Part shown: piece after piece, positions 50,888-59,516 of the stretch
Layout: every line of letters begins with the position of its first letter
Position numbering within the stretch: position 1 is the stretch's first letter
From: Pantoea sp. Mb-10
GTDB taxonomy: Bacteria; Pseudomonadota; Gammaproteobacteria; Enterobacterales; Enterobacteriaceae
Length of the DNA: 64,000 nt
Assembly: GCF_021272205.1 (NCBI RefSeq)
Contig: NZ_JAJSDX010000007.1
Location: 162,768 to 226,767, forward strand
Direction: 5' to 3'
Notes under the pieces: generated by a model
What the model was told of the DNA's origin: nothing
The model's database searches: none
The model's input: only the letters and a program-made list of their open reading frames with translations
Position numbers and translations under genes: made by a program

Positions 50888-51652
50888 ATGTTAAAAATTA
50901 TCCAGCGTACCAGTCTTGGTACGTTTTTACTGTTATTAATGCCGCTTGGCGTGTGGGTATCCGGTTGGCAGTGGCAGCCGGGCGAGAGCGACACTCTCCT
51001 GCGCGTGATGTTCTGGATGACGGAAACGGTCACCAGCCCGTGGGGAATGTTGACCAGCGCATTGCTGAGCGTGTGGGTGCTGTGGTGTTTACGCTTCCGT
51101 CTGAAACCCGCCATTTTATTGCTCATTATCATGAACGGGGCAATCCTTGCTGGTCAGTACACCAAATCGTTTATTAAGGAACAGGTCCAGGAGCCGCGTC
51201 CGTATGTGTTATGGCTTGAAAAAAGCTACGGTCTCAAAGAAGAGGCATTTTACCAACTCAAGCGTAAACATCGGGGCGAACTGGTCTCCAGCTTGCTGGA
51301 AAATGACACCCAGCTACCGGGCTGGCTAAAGCGACACTGGGCGTTTGAAACCGGTTTTGCCTTTCCTTCGGGACATACCATGTTTGCCGCCAGCTGGGCG
51401 CTATTAGCGATTGGACTGCTCTGGCCGAGGCGCCATCTTGTTACCGTAGCCGTGCTGTTTTGCTGGGCAACGGCGGTAATGGGAAGTCGCTTGTTACTGG
51501 GGATGCACTGGCCGCGCGACTTAGTGGTAGCCACATTGATTTCTTGGCTCTTGGTCACGCTCGCTACGTGGCTGGCGCAGCGGTTCTGCGGGCCGCTCTC
51601 CATACCGCGTGAGGAGCAGCAAGAGATCGCGCAGCGGGATGACGTATTGTAA
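50888..51652 (+). CDS. pgpB: phosphatidylglycerophosphatase B
   Basis: Dephosphorylates PGP, undecaprenyl pyrophosphate and phosphatidate at the inner membrane. A 254-aa PAP2 protein with six membrane segments. The three catalytic motifs are intact: K97/R104 in KEQVQEPRP, PSGH with H163, and SRLLLGMHWPRD with R201, H207 and D211. Length equals E. coli PgpB. SD aaggaag upstream. Confidence 0.95.
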   Translation: MLKIIQRTSLGTFLLLLMPLGVWVSGWQWQPGESDTLLRVMFWMTETVTSPWGMLTSALLSVWVLWCLRFRLKPAILLLIIMNGAILAGQYTKSFIKEQVQEPRPYVLWLEKSYGLKEEAFYQLKRKHRGELVSSLLENDTQLPGWLKRHWAFETGFAFPSGHTMFAASWALLAIGLLWPRRHLVTVAVLFCWATAVMGSRLLLGMHWPRDLVVATLISWLLVTLATWLAQRFCGPLSIPREEQQEIAQRDDVL

Positions 51653-51778
51653 TTTTTTATGGCGCCCCAATATGGGTATTGGGCTAGCCTTCGTCAGGAG
51701 GGTTAACGCGTAGATCTCCAGCATCGGCGTCACTTTTTTGGCATACTTATTCTGGACAACCTCACGACAGGACGCATT

Positions 51779-52081
51779 GTGAAATATTTGCTGATTTTTC
51801 TGGTGGTTTTGGTCATTTTTATCATCTCCGTGACGCTCGGCGCGCACAATGATCAAATCGTCACTTTCAACTATCTCTTGGCTCAGGGCGAATTTCGCAT
51901 CTCTACGCTGCTGGCAAGCCTGTTTGGCGTCGGCTTCCTGCTGGGATGGGCTATCTGCGGACTCTTTTGGTTAAAAGTGCGCGTGTCGCTTGCTAACGCC
52001 CAACGCAAACTAAAACGTATGCAGGCCCAAAATGAACAGGCGAGTACCGCTTCCACTGTGACTGTCGGTCGTCAGGACTAA
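51779..52081 (+). CDS. lapA: LPS assembly protein LapA
   Basis: A 100-aa inner-membrane protein (YciS) that works with LapB and FtsH in controlling LpxC and so LPS synthesis. Two membrane helices (about 2-24 and 42-66) then a basic cytoplasmic tail. The start is a GTG at 51779 with agga upstream, equal to the E. coli MKYLLIF start. Six bp before lapB. Confidence 0.94.
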   Translation: MKYLLIFLVVLVIFIISVTLGAHNDQIVTFNYLLAQGEFRISTLLASLFGVGFLLGWAICGLFWLKVRVSLANAQRKLKRMQAQNEQASTASTVTVGRQD

Positions 52082-52087
52082 GCGCTA

Positions 52088-53257
52088 ATGCTTGAATTGT
52101 TGTTTCTGCTTCTGCCTGTTGCTGCAGCCTATGGTTGGTACATGGGGCGTCGTAGTGCGCAACAGGATAAGCAACAGGAAGCGAACAGGCTGTCACGTGA
52201 ATACGTTGATGGCGTCAACTTCCTTCTTTCCAATCAGCAAGACAAAGCCGTAGAGCTCTTCCTTGATATGCTCAAGGAAGACAGCGGGACAGTAGAAGCG
52301 CACCTTACCTTGGGCAATCTTTTCCGTTCTCGCGGAGAAGTCGATCGCGCGATTCGCATCCACCAATCCCTTATGGAAAGTGCTTCCCTGAGCTATGAGC
52401 AACGGCTGCTCGCGATCCAGCAGCTTGGACGGGATTATATGGCGGCGGGCCTTTACGATCGCGCCGAGGATATGTTTGTCCAATTGATTGAAGAAACGGA
52501 TTTTCGGGTGGGGGCGCTGCAACAGCTGCTGCTGATTCATCAAGCCACCAGTGAGTGGCAGAAGGCGATTGAAGTCGCTGAGAAATTAGTCAAACTTGGC
52601 AAAGACAAGCAGAAAGGGGAAATTGCGCACTTCTACTGTGAGCTCGCGCTGCAGGCATTAAGCAGTGATGCATTGGATCGTGCAATGCAGCTGCTAAAAA
52701 AAGGTGAATCAGCACAACCACAAAGTGCGCGCGTATCCATCATGATGGGACGCATTTTGATGGAGCAGGGCGAGTATGCTAAGGCCGCTGACCGCCTTAA
52801 AAAGGTGCTGGAGCAGGATAAAGAGCTCGTCAGCGAAACGCTAGCGATGCTTGAAACCTGCTATCAGCGTCTTGAACAACCGGAAGAATGGGCGCGGTTT
52901 CTTGAGCGCTGCGTAGATGAAAACACCGGTGCGGCAGCCGAACTCTATCTTGCGGATATTCTTGAGCAGCAGCAAGGGCCAGAGGCCGCTCAACTTTACA
53001 TCAATCGGCAGCTGCAGCGTCATCCTACCATGCGTGTGTTCCATCGCCTGATGGATTTCCACCTGCATGAAGCCGAAGATGGCCGCGCCAAAGAGAGTCT
53101 CATGGTGTTGCGCGATATGGTCGGCGAGCAAATTCGCACCAAGCCGCGCTACCGCTGCCAAAAATGCGGGTTCACGGCGCATGCGCTTTACTGGCATTGC
53201 CCATCCTGCCGTACGTGGTCGTCGGTTAAGCCTATTCGCGGCCTGGACGGCCAATAA
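52088..53257 (+). CDS. lapB: LPS assembly protein LapB
   Basis: Adaptor that brings LpxC to FtsH. A 389-aa protein, the same length as E. coli LapB (YciM). An N-terminal membrane anchor (about 2-19) is followed by TPR repeats through about residue 330. A C-terminal rubredoxin-type metal site follows, with C357, C360, C371 and C374. Operon with lapA. Confidence 0.96.
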   Translation: MLELLFLLLPVAAAYGWYMGRRSAQQDKQQEANRLSREYVDGVNFLLSNQQDKAVELFLDMLKEDSGTVEAHLTLGNLFRSRGEVDRAIRIHQSLMESASLSYEQRLLAIQQLGRDYMAAGLYDRAEDMFVQLIEETDFRVGALQQLLLIHQATSEWQKAIEVAEKLVKLGKDKQKGEIAHFYCELALQALSSDALDRAMQLLKKGESAQPQSARVSIMMGRILMEQGEYAKAADRLKKVLEQDKELVSETLAMLETCYQRLEQPEEWARFLERCVDENTGAAAELYLADILEQQQGPEAAQLYINRQLQRHPTMRVFHRLMDFHLHEAEDGRAKESLMVLRDMVGEQIRTKPRYRCQKCGFTAHALYWHCPSCRTWSSVKPIRGLDGQ

Positions 53258-53464
53258 CGCCTCGCAACGCTGAATCAGCGACGCGTTTGCGTCCTTTGTA
53301 GTTACAACATACTATAAAGCTGGAAATATCACGTAGAGTAAAGCAACTGTGCAGATAGCGCTTAACAGCAAAGCAGGCGCGCAGATTGTTGTTGAGCGGC
53401 GGTGCAGGTAGAATGCATGCCGCTTGTCCATTGCGCCTGCGGGTGCCCGCTTTGAGGAAACGTC

Positions 53465-54172
53465 ATGCCTGTAACCACTTCGCCCATTTTAGTGGCACTC
53501 GATTACCACGATCTCAACGACGCGCTGCGCTTTGTGGAACGCATCGACCCACGCCAGTGTCGCCTGAAAGTTGGCAAAGAGTTGTTCACGCTTTTTGGAC
53601 CAGCGGCCGTAAAAGCACTGCATGAGCGGGGTTTTGACGTTTTTCTCGATTTGAAATTCCACGATATCCCTAACACCTGCGCGCATGCCGTCGCGGCAGC
53701 GGCGGACTTAGGCGTCTGGATGGTGAACGTACATGCCAGCGGTGGTGCACGCATGATGCGTGCAGCAAAAGAAGCGTTGCAACCCTATGGCAACGACGCA
53801 CCCTTGCTGATTGCCGTTACCGTGCTCACCAGCATGGATCAGGAAGACTTAACAGGACTGGGCATTACGCTGACGCCTGCGCAACAAGCTGAAAAGTTGG
53901 CGCGTCTCACTCAGCAGTGCGGATTAGATGGTGTTGTATGTTCTGCTCAGGAAGCCGCACATTTCAAAAGCGTGTTTGGTCAGGATTTTGCCCTTGTTAC
54001 GCCAGGTATTCGCCCAACCGGCAGTGATGCCGGCGACCAGCGTCGTATCATGACGCCGGAACAGGCTCGACGTGCTGGGGTCGATTACATGGTGATTGGC
54101 CGTCCGATCACCCAATCGCCCGACCCCGCCGCTGCGCTGCAAACAATTTTGTCCAGTCTTGAGGAGGTGTGA
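53465..54172 (+). CDS. pyrF: orotidine 5'-phosphate decarboxylase
   Basis: Last step of UMP synthesis. A 235-aa barrel, slightly shorter at the N-terminus than E. coli PyrF (245 aa). The catalytic DxKxxD array is D62, K64 and D67 in [11 protein letters not shown]; the phosphate loop is PGIRP and VIGRPIT. SD gagga before the ATG. The stop overlaps yciH by one base. Confidence 0.95.
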   Translation: MPVTTSPILVALDYHDLNDALRFVERIDPRQCRLKVGKELFTLFGPAAVKALHERGFDVFLDLKFHDIPNTCAHAVAAAADLGVWMVNVHASGGARMMRAAKEALQPYGNDAPLLIAVTVLTSMDQEDLTGLGITLTPAQQAEKLARLTQQCGLDGVVCSAQEAAHFKSVFGQDFALVTPGIRPTGSDAGDQRRIMTPEQARRAGVDYMVIGRPITQSPDPAAALQTILSSLEEV

Positions 54173-54495
54173 TGGGTCAGGACAATCGGTTAGTCTACTC
54201 CACCGAAAGCGGGCGGATTACGGAAAAAGAGGTACAAGCGCCCCGTCCAAAAGGGGATGGCATCGTGCGTATTCAGCGCCAAACCAGTGGACGTAAAGGG
54301 AAGGGGGTATGCCTGATAACGGGTCTCGATCTTGATGACGCCGCGCTGAACAAACTGGCAGCTGAATTGAAGAAAAAATGTGGCTGCGGCGGTGCGGTAA
54401 AAGAGGGCGTTATAGAAATTCAGGGTGATAAGCGAGATTTGCTTAAGACGCTGTTGGAAGCGCACGGTATGAAAGTCAAACTTGCCGGTGGATGA
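54172..54495 (+). CDS. yciH: SUI1/eIF1-like translation factor YciH
   Basis: A 107-aa protein with the SUI1 fold, able to act like an initiation-fidelity factor; its role in bacteria is not settled. Conserved RIQRQTSGRKGKGVC and KKKCGCGGAVK blocks. The ATG at 54172 overlaps the pyrF stop (TGATG) and has a strong SD (gaggaggt) four nt upstream; a GTG at 54169 is too close to it. Operon with pyrF. Confidence 0.93.
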   Translation: MGQDNRLVYSTESGRITEKEVQAPRPKGDGIVRIQRQTSGRKGKGVCLITGLDLDDAALNKLAAELKKKCGCGGAVKEGVIEIQGDKRDLLKTLLEAHGMKVKLAGG

Positions 54496-54502
54496 GACAG
54501 TG

Positions 54503-54529
54503 CGGGCCGCAAAATCTGCGGCCCGTTAT
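54503..54529 (+). terminator. terminator after yciH
   Basis: cgggccgca-aaatc-tgcggcccg 9-bp stem followed by ttatt, eight bp after the yciH stop. Confidence 0.82.
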
Positions 54530-54565
54530 TAACAATACCCTACGCTGCGTAGTCGAATCATTATT

Positions 54566-54781
54566 TTAATGGACCTGATGGCCGATGATGCCACCGACTG
54601 CTGCGCCACCCACGGTGCCGAGTGCGCTGCCGTTGGTCAGCACGGAGCCACCAATTGCGCCTGCGCCCGCGCCAATCGCAGTATTGCGATCCCGCTTCGA
54701 CCAGTTAGAACATCCACTTAACGCCACAACCAAAGTGGTCGCTAACACTGCGGCAGTCAAACGCTTCATTGTTGTTGTCAT
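54566..54781 (-). CDS. osmB: osmotically inducible lipoprotein OsmB
   Basis: A 71-aa lipoprotein. The lipobox LSGC has C24, followed by SNWSKRDRNTAIGAGAGA and a glycine-zipper region (about 37-66, GxxxG spacing). The start at 54781 has a strong SD (aaggag); upstream frame is spurious. E. coli osmB is RpoS- and Rcs-dependent; the same control is likely. Confidence 0.93.
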   Translation of the reverse strand: MTTTMKRLTAAVLATTLVVALSGCSNWSKRDRNTAIGAGAGAIGGSVLTNGSALGTVGGAAVGGIIGHQVH

Positions 54782-55094
54782 ACACTTTCTCCTTGATTGT
54801 TCTTTCAGAGGCAACGCTACAATTATAGATGCAAAGCTCTGAATTACGCCGTCGGCTCGCCAAAACGCACATATCTTTACCGTATTGCACAACGTCTGAT
54901 ATGCACCGGGCGTACCAAGCCAACGTTGAGCTCAGTCTAAACGCTGTCGCGGTTATCCGAAGATAGAAAACTCTGAATTCACAGCGCAATTCTCATTCAT
55001 TAGCCACTTTCCGCTGCCTTTACAGCCATTCCCTCCATAACGTTTTTTACGCCTGCTCCGCACAATTTAGACTCTTACGTTCAGGAGAAAAATC
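54782..55094. other. divergent intergenic region osmB/araD
   Basis: 313 bp without a gene. It holds the osmB promoter on the minus strand and the araD promoter on the plus strand. I see no AraC-type half sites, CRP palindrome or hairpin that I could defend. Confidence 0.45.
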
Positions 55095-55793
55095 ATGCTG
55101 GAGCAGCTTAAGCAGCAGGTGCTGGAGGCCAATCTCGATCTGCCTCGTTATAATCTTGTGACTTTTACTTGGGGTAACGTGAGCGCTATCGATCGCGAGC
55201 GCGGGCTTCTGGTGATTAAACCCTCAGGCGTAAAATACGAGAAAATGCAACGGGATGACATGGTGGTTGTAGAGGTGGAGAGCGGCAAGGTTGTTGAAGG
55301 CGGGCTAAAACCCTCATCTGACACGGCCACGCACCGGGCGCTCTATCTCGCCTGGCCTGAGGTTGGCGGGATCGTTCATACGCACTCACGTCACGCCACT
55401 ATTTGGGCGCAGGCGGCGCGAGACCTCATCGCGTTGGGGACCACCCACGCTGACGACTTTTACGGTACGATCCCCTGCACGCGCAGCATGCAGCAAGACG
55501 AAATTGAGCAACAGTACGAATGGAATACCGGGCAAGTGATTATTGAAACCTTTGCTCATCGTGGCATCCAACCTTCCGCTGTCCCTGCGGCGCTGGTGCA
55601 TTCACATGGGCCTTTTGCCTGGGGTAAAGATGCTGACGCCGCTGTCCACAGTGCGGTGGTCCTCGAGGAAGTCGCGTATATGGCGCTCCATACCGCGCAG
55701 CTGCACGCGGAGCTAAAACCTATTTCCCAATCCTTGCTCGATCTTCACTACCTGCGTAAGCATGGCAAAAATGCCTGGTATGGGCAGAATTGA
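55095..55793 (+). CDS. araD: L-ribulose-5-phosphate 4-epimerase family protein
   Basis: Interconverts L-ribulose-5-P and D-xylulose-5-P. A 232-aa class II aldolase-like protein, close to E. coli AraD along its length ([17 protein letters not shown] start, [54 protein letters not shown]). Zinc-binding histidines and the C-terminal Tyr (WYGQ) are present. UlaF and SgbE are similar paralogues, so the substrate may be ascorbate- or gulose-derived. No araB, araA or araC is nearby, which is unusual. Confidence 0.85.
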   Translation: MLEQLKQQVLEANLDLPRYNLVTFTWGNVSAIDRERGLLVIKPSGVKYEKMQRDDMVVVEVESGKVVEGGLKPSSDTATHRALYLAWPEVGGIVHTHSRHATIWAQAARDLIALGTTHADDFYGTIPCTRSMQQDEIEQQYEWNTGQVIIETFAHRGIQPSAVPAALVHSHGPFAWGKDADAAVHSAVVLEEVAYMALHTAQLHAELKPISQSLLDLHYLRKHGKNAWYGQN

Positions 55794-55809
55794 TCCTCAT
55801 TCGCTCACG

Positions 55810-55834
55810 AAGCGCCCGCGAGGCGCTTTTTTTA
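55810..55834 (+). terminator. terminator after araD
   Basis: agcgcc-cgcga-ggcgct stem followed by seven T's, 17 bp after the araD stop. Confidence 0.92.
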
Positions 55835-56199
55835 TGCCACGGTTGCCGATCGTTGGGTGAGCCGCTAGCTGGCACCTTTTAAGCGCTGCCGAGAGTGCGG
55901 ATGGTTGCCGAAAGGGGCCACCGTTTTACCCCATGAGCGCGACCGCCAGGGCGCTCTCTCGTTGTCACGTGGGTGCGCGTGCTCATCTCACTGCCTTGCT
56001 ATTTACGACGCGTTAAGCAATCTCAAGTGGCGCTGGCACAACGCGCTGCCATTAAGTAAGCCCGCTAATCGATCCTCGACGGTCGGGTCGGGGATCTCTC
56101 TGGATTTTGCTTTATAAATCAATCTCTCATTTGGTCTGGCCTCTCTCTGGATTACGCTGGTAGGGCGTATAACGCATCACATAAACAGAGGATGAGACC
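55835..56199. other. rpfF upstream region with a direct repeat
   Basis: 365 bp without a convincing gene. A near-perfect direct repeat, CTCTCTGGATTTTGCT (56096-56111) and CTCTCTGGATTACGCT (56143-56158), 47 bp apart, ends 41 bp before rpfF. TATAAC at 56168-56173 could be the -10, with no good -35, which would fit an activated promoter. Confidence 0.5.
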
Positions 56200-57066
56200 A
56201 TGACAGTTATTAACCAACCCACTTGCAGATTATTCACCGAAGCTGGCCAGACGACGCAGTTGGCCGCCTATTATGAAGAAGGACGCCGCACCATGTGGAT
56301 GATGCTGCGCGCGCAACCCCGGCCCAGTTTCAACCATGAATTAATCGAGGAGATCATGAATCTGAGCTACGCCGCTCAGCGCTCCGGCCTGCCCATTGAT
56401 TTCTGGGTCACGGGCTCGCTGGTACCGCAAATGTTCAATGCCGGCGGCGATCTGCGATTTTTCGTCGAGTGCATACGCAATAATCGGCGTGAAGCTCTGC
56501 GTGCCTATGCACGGGCGTGCGTTGACTGCATTCACGCCGCGGCACGCGGGTTTGATACCGGCGCGGTCACGCTGGCGATGATAGAGGGCAGTGCACTGGG
56601 CGGAGGCTTTGAAGCGGCGCTGGCGCACCATTTTATTTTGGCGCAGAACAGCGCGCGTATGGGATTCCCGGAAATTGCGTTCAACCTGTTTCCCGGTATG
56701 GGGGGCTACTCTCTGGTGGCGCGTCGTTCGGGCATGAAGCTGGCGGAAGAGCTGATCTGTGAAGGTGAGTCCCACAGCGCAGAGTGGTTTGAGACCCGCG
56801 GTTTGGTGGACAAGGTGTTTCAACCGGGAGAAGCCTATCGTACTACGCGGACCTTTATCGATACACTGCGTCCCAAGCTAAATGGCGTGCGCGCCATGCT
56901 TAAAGCGCGACAGCGCGTACTGCAGCTGTCGCGTGCTGAGCTCATGGATATTACGGAGGATTGGGTAGATTACGCCTTCACGCTCGAACCCAAAGACATT
57001 GCATACATGGAGCGCCTGGTCCAATTGCAAAATCGGCACAGTGCCGCGTTGCGTAAAGCCGGATAA
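56200..57066 (+). CDS. rpfF: DSF-family signal synthase RpfF (crotonase fold)
   Basis: Makes cis-2-unsaturated fatty-acid signals (BDSF type) by dehydration and thioester cleavage of 3-hydroxyacyl-ACP. The 288-aa crotonase-fold protein keeps the RpfF landmarks: NAGGDLRFFVECIR, catalytic E138 in GGGFEAAL and E158 in FPEIAF, then NLFPGMGGYS. The C-terminal LMDITEDWVDYAF block is specific to RpfF rather than ordinary enoyl-CoA hydratases. SD gagga precedes the ATG. Convergent with rpfR 13 bp downstream, the arrangement known from Burkholderia and Cronobacter. Confidence 0.9.
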   Translation: MTVINQPTCRLFTEAGQTTQLAAYYEEGRRTMWMMLRAQPRPSFNHELIEEIMNLSYAAQRSGLPIDFWVTGSLVPQMFNAGGDLRFFVECIRNNRREALRAYARACVDCIHAAARGFDTGAVTLAMIEGSALGGGFEAALAHHFILAQNSARMGFPEIAFNLFPGMGGYSLVARRSGMKLAEELICEGESHSAEWFETRGLVDKVFQPGEAYRTTRTFIDTLRPKLNGVRAMLKARQRVLQLSRAELMDITEDWVDYAFTLEPKDIAYMERLVQLQNRHSAALRKAG

Positions 57067-57078
57067 TCACGCGCGCAG

Positions 57079-59061
57079 TTAAACGCGGGCAGGATGCTTT
57101 AGCCAATGCCCGAGCTGTTCCGCGGGCATTGGCCTTGCGTAATAATAACCCTGACGTTCATCTACGCCGTTTGCGATCACAAAGGCTTCTTCCGCTTCGG
57201 TTTCAATACCTTCGGCGATCACCTGCAACTCCAGGGCTTTCGCCACCGCCACAATAGCCCGTACCAGCGATTGCGACACCGGTTGTTCATTAACATTGCG
57301 GATAAAACTTTGATCCAGCTTAATGGCATCCAGCGGGACGCGCGTGAGCTGTGAGAGCGAGGAGTAACCCGTGCCAAAATCATCGAGGTGCACTTGCGCA
57401 CCCAACTCACGAAACTGTTTCATCAGCGTGAGCGCACCCGCTTCATTCTCAATCAGGCAGCTTTCTGTGAGTTCAACATCAATCGGACAATCGGACAGGC
57501 CCGCATCCATCAGGGCCTGCTTTAAGTCGCTGAAGATGCTCTGGTCGATGAGCTGCCTGGCGGACACATTGACTGCCACGCGCAGAAAAATGCCTTCGCT
57601 TCGCCACTGTATGATCTGCTTAAGCACGCTAAGCATTACCCAACGTCCGAGAGGCACGATCAACCCCGACTCTTCTGCATAGGCGATAAAGTCACCGGGA
57701 GGGATTAATCCGCGCTCGGGAGAGTTCCAACGCACCAGGGCCTCTGCACTGCGAACGCGGCCATCGCTATCCAGTTTTGGCTGATAGTGCACAATCAGGT
57801 GATCGAGCTCCAGCGCTTTGCGCAAATTGGTATCCAGCCATAAATACTCGAAGACCCGCTGATTCATTTCGCTGGCAAACACGCAAAATTTGCCGCGACC
57901 ATTTTCCTTGGCGTGGTACATCGCCGTGTCCGCATTGCGAATCAGGCTTTCACGATCGTCGCCGTGGAGCGGGGCGATCGCGATACCCAGCGAGCAACCG
58001 CTGTAAACTTCGATCAAACCAATGCGGAAAGGCTGGCGAAGCCGCTCCAGGATGCGTGAAGCCATGGCTTCCAGCGCCGCCTGGCTAGTGTGTTCTGCCA
58101 GCACTAAAAACTCGTCGCCGCCTAAGCGGGCCAGCGTTTGATTTTTGTCGAGGCAGCTGAGAATGGCCAGTGAAACCGCCTGCAACAGCTGATCGCCAAA
58201 CATGTGACCATAGGCGTCATTCACCTTCTTGAAGTTATCCAGATCCAGATAAACAATGCCGGTGTGATCGCCGTTGGCCTGTTGCAGTGCCAGACCTATC
58301 TGTTGATGAATTGCGTTACGATTAGGCAAACCGGTCACAGTATCGGTATTGGCAAGCACCCGGAGACGCTCTTGAGCGCGTCGCTCCTCGGTAATGTCGG
58401 TACCGGAACAGATGAGGAAAATTTCATTTTTCCCACTGCCGCTGTGGACAAACTTATTACGAAACAGAAACAGTCGCTGTCCCTTTTGGGTTTTAACCCA
58501 GCGCTCAACTTCATAGGCGTTACCGTCACGAAAAAAACCGGTGACGTTACGGCGCGACGCTTGCGCTTCCTGGCGCGTCATAAATAACTGAAAGACATTG
58601 CGACCGATAACTTCTTGCTCTTTTAGCCCGGTATACTCTTCACTGAGGCGATTAAAGCGCTGGATGTTGCCGCGCTGATCGAGAATCACAATGACCGAGT
58701 TGGCTTCGGAGACCACCTGTTCCGCAAACGATAATCCCAGCGTCAGATCGCGCGCCACTGAGGCGGTGTCTCCCCACGCCGACGCGGTGCCGGCCCAGGT
58801 TGCTTGATTCACCTTACGGCCGACAAAATGCATCGCCACTGGCGTGCCACGCAAGGAAAGCGTCAGGTTAATACTTGATGTAATGACGGTCATGGCGCGC
58901 AGCATACTGGCTTGTGCGGGGGTGAGGGGAACCGCGAGATTGGTATTAGCGCTTTCATCTTCGGCAAAATGCAGCGCATCGCTATCCGAGGTTAATCGCC
59001 AATGAGGGCTAGTGGTGCCAAACAGCGCATATAGCAACGTTTGCCCTTGTTCATCGGTCAT
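57079..59061 (-). CDS. rpfR: RpfR: PAS-GGDEF-EAL receptor for the DSF-family signal
   Basis: A 660-aa cytoplasmic c-di-GMP enzyme, orthologue of E. coli PdeR/YciR. The N-terminal region (about 1-95) corresponds to the RpfF-interaction domain. A PAS domain (about 115-230) binds the fatty-acid signal in known RpfR proteins. GGDEF is intact at 314-318 and EAL at 440-442, with VELTES, DDFGTG and KLDQSF conserved. In the known proteins signal binding raises phosphodiesterase activity. Neighbour of rpfF here, unlike E. coli which keeps only pdeR. Confidence 0.92.
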   Translation of the reverse strand: MTDEQGQTLLYALFGTTSPHWRLTSDSDALHFAEDESANTNLAVPLTPAQASMLRAMTVITSSINLTLSLRGTPVAMHFVGRKVNQATWAGTASAWGDTASVARDLTLGLSFAEQVVSEANSVIVILDQRGNIQRFNRLSEEYTGLKEQEVIGRNVFQLFMTRQEAQASRRNVTGFFRDGNAYEVERWVKTQKGQRLFLFRNKFVHSGSGKNEIFLICSGTDITEERRAQERLRVLANTDTVTGLPNRNAIHQQIGLALQQANGDHTGIVYLDLDNFKKVNDAYGHMFGDQLLQAVSLAILSCLDKNQTLARLGGDEFLVLAEHTSQAALEAMASRILERLRQPFRIGLIEVYSGCSLGIAIAPLHGDDRESLIRNADTAMYHAKENGRGKFCVFASEMNQRVFEYLWLDTNLRKALELDHLIVHYQPKLDSDGRVRSAEALVRWNSPERGLIPPGDFIAYAEESGLIVPLGRWVMLSVLKQIIQWRSEGIFLRVAVNVSARQLIDQSIFSDLKQALMDAGLSDCPIDVELTESCLIENEAGALTLMKQFRELGAQVHLDDFGTGYSSLSQLTRVPLDAIKLDQSFIRNVNEQPVSQSLVRAIVAVAKALELQVIAEGIETEAEEAFVIANGVDERQGYYYARPMPAEQLGHWLKHPARV

Positions 59062-59184
59062 CTAAATCTCCTCCGGGGAGTGCTCAACGTGCGGGATCTC
59101 ATTATTTTAGCAACAGTATTCAACCTCCTGCATTAGCACAAGGTACAAAAAGAATATATTTTTGTTTTCATTAAAGAATGGCAC

Positions 59185-59208
59185 GAAAAAGCCCCGGAAA
59201 ACCGGGGC
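59185..59208 (-). terminator. terminator after ybdD
   Basis: On the minus strand GCCCCGG-tttt-CCGGGGC followed by five T's, 12 bp past the ybdD stop. Confidence 0.92.
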
Positions 59209-59219
59209 GCTAGCTGGAC

Positions 59220-59516
59220 CTAACAAGGGCATTTACCGAGCTTGCCTGGCTGGCTCGGAAAGCGTGCCTCAAGGCAATAACGGTGATAGGCGCGTTCGTC
59301 CATCGGCGGATGTTCCGGATGCTGTTCACGCATATGCTTAAGGTAGGTTTGATAATCGCCTACACCTACCATTAAACGGAAACTCTGTTGCAGGCCCTGC
59401 CACAGTCTCCACCAGCGTGGACGCGCAGGTGCATCGATTGCTTTCCGCAGCAGGGTGCAGGCGTAGATTTGCCAGGGGCCCTGCGGGCGCGGCGTGCGAA
59501 ATATTGTCTCAGACAC
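59220..59516 (-). CDS. ybdD: YbdD/YjiX family protein, partner of CstA
   Basis: A 98-aa protein of the DUF466 family that always accompanies CstA-type transporters and is needed for full pyruvate uptake in some systems. The conserved part is FRLMVGVGDYQTYLKHM...HPE and the Cys-containing end GKLGKCPC. The start is read as a GTG at 59516 with a perfect SD (aaggaggt), overlapping the cstA stop by eight bases. This gives about 30 N-terminal residues more than the 65-aa E. coli YbdD. Confidence 0.82.
   Translation of the reverse strand: MSETIFRTPRPQGPWQIYACTLLRKAIDAPARPRWWRLWQGLQQSFRLMVGVGDYQTYLKHMREQHPEHPPMDERAYHRYCLEARFPSQPGKLGKCPC

Noticed and set aside
55905..56117. 70-codon plus-strand frame upstream of rpfF
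   Set aside because: No SD, odd composition, and it covers the likely rpfF control region with the direct repeats.
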